64,000 nt of DNA from Irineochytrium annulatum (lineage: Eukaryota > Chytridiomycota > Chytridiomycetes > Chytridiales > Chytridiaceae). Both the position numbers and the translations under genes were made by a program. Below, piece by piece: positions 58,764 to 64,000 of this stretch. Position 1 is the stretch's first letter, and each line of letters begins with the position of its first letter. The stretch is from assembly GCA_027600665.1 (NCBI GenBank), contig JADGJL010000001.1, positions 248,001 through 312,000 of the forward strand, read 5' to 3'. The notes beneath the pieces were generated by a model. The model worked only from the letters and a program-made list of their open reading frames with translations, had not been told where the DNA came from and did not search any database.

Positions 58764-58977
58764 GGCTTTCAGCCCCTTATATTTATTATGAAAATAAAGT
58801 AAGGTGCAAAGCCTGCGGTTTGAACCATGTTGATGTTGATTCCAGGGCAAACGATCTCATCTGGTCGCGCCCTACACAAAGTCCGCCCCTATTCAGGCTT
58901 TGCGTAAGGCTTTCTAGCGAACGAGCAATCCGGCATCATCCATATTGCCACGTCATAACCCCCAATACGATAGATAT
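58764..58977 (-). promoter_or_regulatory. fusB 5' leader with inverted repeat and small ORFs (candidate attenuator)
   Basis: The leader, about 215 nt from the predicted transcription start, has a perfect 10-bp inverted repeat, GCAAAGCCTG and CAGGCTTTGC (58806-58815 and 58894-58903), with 78 nt between. The promoter-distal arm also contains GGCTTT, complementary to AAAGCC just before the fusB start (58764-58769), so alternative pairing could expose or mask initiation. Small ORFs lie within: MTWQYG (58936-58956) and a 24-codon frame starting MRSFALES (58786-58860). Translational attenuation of fusB is known in Staphylococcus. Confidence 0.6.
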
Positions 58978-58983
58978 ATCGAA

Positions 58984-59012
58984 ATTATAACAGGGTAGCA
59001 TAGCGTAGGCAA
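58984..59012 (-). promoter_or_regulatory. fusB promoter
   Basis: On the minus strand TTGCCT (59007-59012) and a consensus TATAAT (58984-58989) are exactly 17 bp apart. No other good promoter is closer to the fusB gene. Confidence 0.7.
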
Positions 59013-59058
59013 CGGGCTTCGTTTCAGTTTTCAATTCAAAAATAGCTTTGTTCTACAT

Positions 59059-59277
59059 TTATAAATGATAAAGTCTAAAGTTCTCTAGATCTATATTGAA
59101 TTTACCTTCTTTAAGTATATCTAGTCCTAATAAACCGTTAATATTATGATCTCATTCTCTTTGTCAACTTGAATGCCAATATCATCTACTTCACCCTGTG
59201 AAATTAAGGTATGACTTTCTCCCGTATCAATAACTATGTTATTGATGCTTTTTCTCTTTCCGTTAATATAAAATTGT
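59059..59277 (-). pseudogene. Remnant of a retropepsin-like aspartate protease gene
   Basis: On the minus strand one frame reads QFYINGKRKSINNIVIDTGE, then SHTLISQGEVDDIGI, with the active-site DTG of clan AA proteases, and ends at a TAG. A second frame continues NGLLGLDILKEGKFNIDLEN and stops at 59059. Bacterial retropepsin-like domains have both parts in one frame, separated by about 50 residues that are missing here. The gene has therefore lost its middle and its frame. No start codon or ribosome-binding site remains. Confidence 0.68.
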
Positions 59278-59330
59278 TAGTTCAGTGAAAAATAAATAGT
59301 ATAAACTTCGAAAATCTCACAAAAACATCA

Positions 59331-59359
59331 TTGACAATTTAGAGTTCAATAGGTAAAAA
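59331..59359 (+). promoter_or_regulatory. Candidate promoter of the SpoIID-domain gene
   Basis: TTGACA at 59331-59336 and TAAAAA at 59354-59359, 17 bp apart. The -35 is consensus; the -10 matches four of six. The rest of the 59278-59563 interval is AT-rich and without further recognised features. The transcript would have a leader of about 200 nt. Confidence 0.5.
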
Positions 59360-59563
59360 TAGTTATTGTATCAAGATTCAATATAAGGAAAATAATAGGA
59401 ATTTATTCAATGATACTTCCGCTAATTACATCCTTTGAAGAGCTGAGGTTTATAGAGATTCATATTCGGGAGTAGCTTGAATACATAGGTGGTGATTAAT
59501 GAAAGTTCCTTCAACGCTGTATCATAGTTTATCCATTCTGAAAAACTAGGAGGAATAACATTC

Positions 59564-60901
59564 ATGTTAAAAATGTTCAAATCCGTATTTGTCTCATGTT
59601 GCATGGTATCGATTCTAACAATTCCACTTGCAAGTAACGCCTTTGCAACTGACTCGGTTAAGACCATAAGCGCATCTGACAGTATATTGCCTACCGTTGT
59701 TTCTGATTATGTCGACGCAATCAATAACAAAGACTGGGATACGTTTGTTCACTCTTATTCGCCTGATCGACAACAATTTTATCAAGGATTTCCAAGTAAA
59801 GAACAAGAAAAAAATAAAACAGGTATTTTATCTGTAGAATCTATCAATGTATTCGAGGCAAAAAAACTCCCTTCCAGTAATATACTAGAAGTAGAGCCCT
59901 ATTTTGCTGACATCAGCTCAGCATACACGGATATCGGTTATTACTATGTAGGATTTAATTATACAGTTAATAAAGAAAGCGAATTCTTCTACAATGGTGT
60001 TAAATATGAGTTAATTGCAACAGGGAATCTAAACGGACAAGAATATATTATTGGTCATGAAAATGTTTATAATATTGACGAACTTGTAGCTCTTGGTTAT
60101 GCCTTTAATTCAGCAGCTGAGCAACAAGCCAATAACGTAGTTAAAGAACGAGAACAGGGGCATATTGTAAACTTTGAGAATAAATCTATCGAGCAAACTA
60201 CTATTAAAGAAGATGAGCAACATGCAGATTTAAACCAAACAGTAGAAGAAAATACTATAGATCTTAATCAGGATTTCCCTGAAACAACTACAATTAAGAA
60301 ACCACGAGAACAATTGAATTTGGAAAAAGCTAAGAACGGAGGTAACGCTCAAAGTAATTCAGGTGATATCCAACCTTTAAGTGCTACGAGTACGCCATCA
60401 TCATTCAAATTGTATATTACTGGTTCCGGAACAATCACTAATATAGGATTTGACACTTACGCAAAGAATGTATTGCCAAACGAGTGGTACGGATCATGGA
60501 AATCAGAGTCATTGAAAGCTGGAGCAGTAACAATTAAGACATATGCCTGGTATAACGCCACTTATCCAAGAAAACCTGCAACAGATTATGGGGCACACTT
60601 GACAGACCGCTGGCAAAATTACCAACACTACGTTCCAAATTCTGGTCAAACAACTACAAACAATGCCGTTAATGCTGTATCAGGAATCTTCATGGTCAAT
60701 TCTGATGGCAAAGTTTTTGACGCTCAGTATAGAGCAGGATCAGAAGGGGATATTGGTACAGCTTGGGGTGGAGTGTTAAGTCAATGGGGTACACAATATA
60801 TTGCACAAAATTACCCAGAGTATAACTACTACACTATATTAAGCTATTATTACAGTTTTTCTGATAAAAGTAGTGGATACATTCAAACTGGGAACTATTA
60901 A
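59564..60901 (+). CDS. Secreted SpoIID/LytB-domain protein
   Basis: A 445-residue protein. A signal peptide covers residues 1-29 (cleavage near SNAFA). Residues 40-190 have the helical and beta pattern of an NTF2-like domain (VSDYVDAINNKDWDTFVHSY, YYVGFNYTVN). A Glu/Gln/Asn-rich linker (about 195-285) leads to a C-terminal SpoIID domain with TYAKNVLPNEWYGSW, SLKAGAVTIKTYAWYNATY and WGTQYIAQN. SpoIID domains are lytic-transglycosylase-like amidase enhancers. AGGAGG lies 9 nt before the ATG. The coding DNA is richer in A+T than its neighbours, hinting at transfer. Confidence 0.82.
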   Translation: MLKMFKSVFVSCCMVSILTIPLASNAFATDSVKTISASDSILPTVVSDYVDAINNKDWDTFVHSYSPDRQQFYQGFPSKEQEKNKTGILSVESINVFEAKKLPSSNILEVEPYFADISSAYTDIGYYYVGFNYTVNKESEFFYNGVKYELIATGNLNGQEYIIGHENVYNIDELVALGYAFNSAAEQQANNVVKEREQGHIVNFENKSIEQTTIKEDEQHADLNQTVEENTIDLNQDFPETTTIKKPREQLNLEKAKNGGNAQSNSGDIQPLSATSTPSSFKLYITGSGTITNIGFDTYAKNVLPNEWYGSWKSESLKAGAVTIKTYAWYNATYPRKPATDYGAHLTDRWQNYQHYVPNSGQTTTNNAVNAVSGIFMVNSDGKVFDAQYRAGSEGDIGTAWGGVLSQWGTQYIAQNYPEYNYYTILSYYYSFSDKSSGYIQTGNY

Positions 60902-60918
60902 TCTTATCCTTCAGATTA

Positions 60919-60949
60919 GACGTCAAACGTAAAGTTTGGCGTTTTTTTT
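60919..60949 (+). terminator. Terminator after the SpoIID-domain gene
   Basis: ACGTCAAAC and GTTTGGCGT form a 9-bp stem (one G-T pair), followed by eight T residues. Confidence 0.88.
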
Positions 60950-60977
60950 GGAATTTTAATTCATTTTTTTCTATAAT
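60948..60977 (+). promoter_or_regulatory. Candidate promoter of lipoprotein paralogue B
   Basis: TATAAT at 60972-60977 has a TTGGAA 18 bp upstream (60948-60953). The -10 is consensus and the -35 matches four of six positions. Confidence 0.5.
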
Positions 60978-61017
60978 ATAGTTTATTCGTAGAAAATTAT
61001 AGAAGGAGGTGATGATA

Positions 61018-61446
61018 ATGACAAAAAAAGCATTCTACCTGCTTCTTTTTTTCCTTCTTCTTCTCACTGCATGTACTTCAGAAGACTCTGGGAAAAATCA
61101 TGAGACTGAAAATGTTCAAAGAAAAGAGTCTGCACCTATGATCGCGAGTATTAAGACTAACTTTCCTGAAAAAGAAGGTTGGGTCGTAGTCCCTGCAAAC
61201 AGTTCTGAAATAACAGTCACTGTAGAGACGACAAACACGGAAACACTTCTTTTCTGGTCCGTTCCAACTGGGACAGAGACTTGGGGAGAAAGAGAACTAA
61301 TTGGGTACGATACCAGTGGGAGCGATGGTTGGAATATAACGTGGAATATTGCGGGTAAGTCATTACACAATCGTTTAGTAGTTCAAGCATTGGGGAGTGA
61401 TGGAAAAACGATCACTGATGAAACGATAAATATTACGAATGAATAA
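61018..61446 (+). CDS. Putative lipoprotein (paralogue B)
   Basis: A 142-residue lipoprotein with lipobox LLTAC (Cys19), a short charged linker, and a C-terminal domain nearly identical to the one encoded at 48810-49238: NFPEKEGW, ETLLFWSVPTGTETWGERE, LIGYDT, ALGSDGKTITDETINI. The start is ATG 61018; AAGGAGGTG is 6 nt upstream, and the earlier GTG at 61009 lies inside that site. Substitutions are concentrated in the signal peptide and linker, leaving the domain conserved. Function unknown. Confidence 0.82.
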   Translation: MTKKAFYLLLFFLLLLTACTSEDSGKNHETENVQRKESAPMIASIKTNFPEKEGWVVVPANSSEITVTVETTNTETLLFWSVPTGTETWGERELIGYDTSGSDGWNITWNIAGKSLHNRLVVQALGSDGKTITDETINITNE

Positions 61447-61478
61447 GTCTGATCTAGATCATTAGTTAACGAAGATAT

Positions 61479-61523
61479 AATTAACAATGGATGCCCACTT
61501 TAGGTGTTCGTCCATTGTTAATT
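61479..61523. terminator. Bidirectional terminator
   Basis: AATTAACAATGGA and TCCATTGTTAATT form a perfect 13-bp stem around a 19-nt loop, between convergent genes. Confidence 0.85.
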
Positions 61524-61617
61524 ATTCAGTTGTCTCTTAACGATTTAATCTTGTTAAGCAGCTTCTCTTTTTTTGCTCAGATTCATATTTAGTAATCATA
61601 TTCTTTCTCTCAACTTT

Positions 61618-62763
61618 CTACTTGTGAATTGGATGGAGTTTAATAATTGGCGCTAAGCCTTCAGATTGTAAAACTTCTAACTTAGCTGGAGGGATGCTTT
61701 CTTGCAAATCTCCATTCATAACATCCATCGCTTCCCATTCGACGAACACAACAAAGTTTTCTGTCAGTATGGAGTAATCGGACCAATCCGTCTTTTCATT
61801 AAGGGTATACGCGACTTCTTTCCACAAGTTCTTGCCTTCCTCCCACCAATCTCCGTTGCTACGCCAATACATAATAAGAGTTCGAAGTTTCTGAATTAAA
61901 TATTGATCCGTAAGTTCCTGTTGAACGTTCATCGGATGATCTCCTGAATTCCAGATCGTGTAATAATATTCTTCCTCATCATTATCTTTTACTTCTATTT
62001 GCTCCTCTCTTACTTCTTGCAAGCCAGGATGGAAAATAGGTGAGTATACCGTATGCACTTCATCATGCAAGTAGATCGACATAAAACAATACTCTTTGTC
62101 TGATTGATTCTCATAAAGATCGCTAATAATTTCTTTTAAGGCTAGAATGAGTTCCTCTTTTACCGTTTCTCTGAGTATTAAGACTTCCTCATATGGCATC
62201 CTTACATAGATAACACCTTTGGTCCCATCTAACACTCGCAGTAGATTGCCTTGCTCATCATATTCGAAATAGGTTCGAAGAAGATGATTAAAATAAGCAT
62301 TATTTTCATATTGAGGTTGATATATTTGAACCAAAATGGTCCCCTCATAGATATAGTCTTCAACCACTAATTTATCGAATCGAGGGAAATATTCCACAGA
62401 CCGATCGATCAATCCATCTTGCAACAAGTACTCTTTGATGGAATCCAAAATTCCATTGACATACGTTCTGGTAGTTTTTTTATTTTCTTCATATGCAGTA
62501 TAAGCATACCCTTCAATTAAATCATCACAAGCCGAGATCCTGATGTTGTCATGCTTATCAAACCCATAATATGTATTCGTCTCTTTATCTGAAATATCTC
62601 CAGAGATTTCACCTTGGCGTTCAAACCAATATGGAGAAATGTCATAACGCTTGCTGGTGGTATATTCTCTTCTATGTAGCGATGCTTCAGCCTCTTCCTT
62701 GAAAAATGTATAATTCTCTTGGGCATTTTGACTAAGCTTTGCATAATATTCTTTGTCTATCAT
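61618..62763 (-). CDS. Large hypothetical protein
   Basis: A 381-residue acidic protein of no recognised family. The middle part has beta-hairpin-like phrases such as TYYGFDKHDN and YFEYDEQGNLLRVLDG, which recall YD-type repeats but occur only once or twice. The C-terminal half is helical (ETVKEELILALKEIISDLYE) and ends NFVVFVEWEAMDVMNGDL. Such proteins in Paenibacillus often stand next to immunity-type genes. Ribosome-binding site GGAGGAGT precedes ATG 62763. Confidence 0.6.
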   Translation of the reverse strand: MIDKEYYAKLSQNAQENYTFFKEEAEASLHRREYTTSKRYDISPYWFERQGEISGDISDKETNTYYGFDKHDNIRISACDDLIEGYAYTAYEENKKTTRTYVNGILDSIKEYLLQDGLIDRSVEYFPRFDKLVVEDYIYEGTILVQIYQPQYENNAYFNHLLRTYFEYDEQGNLLRVLDGTKGVIYVRMPYEEVLILRETVKEELILALKEIISDLYENQSDKEYCFMSIYLHDEVHTVYSPIFHPGLQEVREEQIEVKDNDEEEYYYTIWNSGDHPMNVQQELTDQYLIQKLRTLIMYWRSNGDWWEEGKNLWKEVAYTLNEKTDWSDYSILTENFVVFVEWEAMDVMNGDLQESIPPAKLEVLQSEGLAPIIKLHPIHK

Positions 62764-62849
62764 AATTTTTTACTCCTCCGTGTCAACTGTCTATGTCTTT
62801 CTAAATCGCCTGTAATTGCCTGTGCTCGTCTCTTATCAAGTCTCATTCA

Positions 62850-62880
62850 AAAGAAAAAGAGAGAATTTCTTCTCTCTTTT
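62850..62880 (-). terminator. Terminator after the 62898 gene
   Basis: AAAGAGAGAA and TTCTCTCTTT form a 10-bp stem with a 4-nt loop; TTTTTCTTTT follows on the minus strand. Confidence 0.8.
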
Positions 62881-62897
62881 CACTTAAGTAAGACAAC

Positions 62898-63197
62898 TTA
62901 GTAAGACAACCACCCATACGTACGATAATCATGAGGTACTGGACGATAAAATTCTTCATGAACCATGTTCTTTTTAAATTGTTTTCGAAAACTTCTTTGA
63001 GTGAGTCTTCGAATGTACTTAACCTCGTTATGATAATAATACTTGGTTTTTCTGTGATTTCGATACTCATTTAATTTCTTGATTCTGGGATCGAAATCTC
63101 TTTTTATTCTCTTCCATGGATCCAGGTCCTTGTCTAGCTGTTGCATTTCCCATACTTGCATTTCGTCGTTATCTTTGAACAATAAGATCCCCGGCAC
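62898..63197 (-). CDS. Small basic hypothetical protein
   Basis: A 99-residue Arg/Lys-rich protein. The C-terminal half (KYIRRLTQRSFRKQFKKNM, then FYRPVPHDYRTYGWLSY) resembles small uncharacterised Bacillota proteins that end in PHDYRTYGW. The frame's first codon is GTG 63197 without a clear ribosome-binding site, so the N-terminus is uncertain; ATG 63161 is an alternative. Function unknown. Confidence 0.5.
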   Translation of the reverse strand: MPGILLFKDNDEMQVWEMQQLDKDLDPWKRIKRDFDPRIKKLNEYRNHRKTKYYYHNEVKYIRRLTQRSFRKQFKKNMVHEEFYRPVPHDYRTYGWLSY

Positions 63198-63349
63198 GGA
63201 CTTTAGATTTACCTAGAATAAGGTATGAGTAGTAACGTACCTAGAGGTCTATAACATATGGAGGTAGCAAAACGATTAACCTCGCTTCCATCAATAGATT
63301 GGTACTATATTACAACAAATTAATAGGATTGAAAATATTTACACAAAAA

Positions 63350-63400
63350 GAAGCCACCTCCCTGGCCTTCCCCAGTTCAGTGACTCCCTTTTCATAATAA
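63350..63400 (-). terminator. Probable terminator after the sugar ABC permease gene
   Basis: On the minus strand two partly complementary arms (GGGAGTCACTGAACTGG and CCAGGGAGGTGGCTTC) flank a 6-nt loop and are followed by TTTTT. It is imperfect but well placed about 45 bp after the permease stop. Confidence 0.5.
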
Positions 63401-63441
63401 ATTCATTTAAGTTAAGCAATACATGTTTACATTTACGTTCC

Positions 63442-64000
63442 CTACTCCTTAACAGCACCAACCACAATTCCCGTTACAAAGTACCGTTGCAGGAACGGAT
63501 ACACGAGCAGGATCGGAAGTGCACTGATAAAGATCTGCGAAGCCCGAATGGTCCGTTGGGACAGGTTCTTCACCGCTTCCGGATCAAGCTTCGACATGTC
63601 GGCCTGCACGATGATCGTCTGCATGAATGTCGCGAGTGGCAGCTTTTCCGCATCACGGATGTAGATGATCCCATCAAAGTATGCGTTCCAATGCCCAACC
63701 ATCATGAACAGTGAAACCGTAGCAATAACAGGTACGGAGACCGGCAGATAGATTTTGATAAACGTCTGCAAGTGACCTGCCCCATCGATAAATGCAGCTT
63801 CCTCCAGATCCTTTGGAACGGTACGGAAGAAATTCAGCAACAGAATGATGTTGAACACCGCAACCAATCCCGGCAGGATCAAGGCCAGCAATGTGTTCAT
63901 CAGACCCAGCTTCAGAATCAGGATATACCCCGGAATGAGGCCACCGCTGAACAGCATCGTGATGACAAAATACCACAGATAGATGTTACGTGCGCGGAAC
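63442..64000 (-). CDS. Carbohydrate ABC transporter permease (MalG-type; 5' part beyond the window)
   Basis: The last 186 residues of a sugar-uptake ABC permease. The frame is open to the window's right edge (RNIYLWYFVITMLFSGG), so the start lies outside. EAA-loop signature EEAAFIDGAGHLQTFIKIYLP, shared by MalG-like inner-membrane subunits, is followed by two helices (about VPVIATVSLFMMVGHWNAYFD and ASQIFISALPILLVYPFL). The C-terminal QRYFVTGIVVGAVKE is typical of the CUT1 subfamily, which brings in oligosaccharides. The substrate is unknown; binding protein and partner permease should lie to the right. Confidence 0.9.
   Translation of the reverse strand, partial: FRARNIYLWYFVITMLFSGGLIPGYILILKLGLMNTLLALILPGLVAVFNIILLLNFFRTVPKDLEEAAFIDGAGHLQTFIKIYLPVSVPVIATVSLFMMVGHWNAYFDGIIYIRDAEKLPLATFMQTIIVQADMSKLDPEAVKNLSQRTIRASQIFISALPILLVYPFLQRYFVTGIVVGAVKE

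Noticed and set aside
1..64000. Searched for CRISPR arrays, tRNA and rRNA genes, transposases, integrases and attachment sites
   Set aside because: None seen. Short direct repeats found (for example before hrtB) are regulatory in context, not array-like.

Overview
This 64 kb window looks like an accessory-rich stretch of a Paenibacillus-type chromosome (Bacillota, endospore former). Four things support this: AGGAGG-type ribosome-binding sites at most genes; mid-range base composition with frequent TTG and GTG starts; spore and envelope-stress genes (Spo0M, a SpoIID-domain protein, a YdbS/YdbT pair); and a BstA/YfiT-type bacillithiol transferase. The genus is inferred from protein style; no rRNA or tRNA is present to confirm it.

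Layout. 0-14 kb: small enzymes, mostly on the minus strand (SDR, methyltransferase, VOC, GNATs, DinB, cupin), then plus-strand Spo0M and a GT4 glycosyltransferase, Nudix and HAD hydrolases, and the YdbS/YdbT membrane pair. 14-31 kb: almost entirely minus strand, with GNATs, lipoproteins, two zinc-phospholipase-C paralogues, HIT, HD, PhzF, peptidase E, a DUF3021/LytTR regulatory pair and many hypothetical proteins. 31-38 kb: isochorismatase, an AAA ATPase, a GT2-GtrA / phosphodiester-glycosidase pair, a radical SAM enzyme, a PNPOx and a phosphatase. 39-47 kb: phosphotransferase, Nudix, and a complete HssR-HssS-HrtB-HrtA haem-sensing and efflux module. 47-58 kb: a czcD cation exporter with a clear promoter and operator, MerR/aldo-keto reductase and HxlR/NAD(P)H-oxidoreductase pairs, and small hypothetical proteins. 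58-64 kb: a FusB-type EF-G-binding protein with a long structured leader, then an AT-richer segment with a SpoIID-domain protein, a lipoprotein paralogous to one 12 kb upstream, two hypothetical proteins, and the end of a sugar ABC permease gene.

Most transcription units are one to three genes, many separated by good hairpin terminators. Several loci pair a regulator with its likely target: LytTR with DUF3021, HssRS with HrtAB, MerR with an aldo-keto reductase, and HxlR with a flavin oxidoreductase. A second theme is gene decay. Remnants of a DJ-1/PfpI-like gene, a YcxB-like gene, a Nudix gene, a DUF2569 gene and a retropepsin-like gene can be read directly, and one GNAT is truncated. A third theme is potential drug or stress protection: an AAC(6')-like GNAT, two APH-fold proteins, FusB, HrtAB and CzcD.

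The most interesting observations are the fusB leader (promoter about 215 nt upstream, perfect 10-bp inverted repeat, small leader ORFs, alternative pairing near the start codon), the direct-repeat box in front of hrtB, the in-frame TGA at a probable Trp codon in the DUF2569 gene, and the radical SAM / glycosidase / glycosyltransferase neighbourhood. I found no CRISPR array, transposase, tRNA or rRNA.
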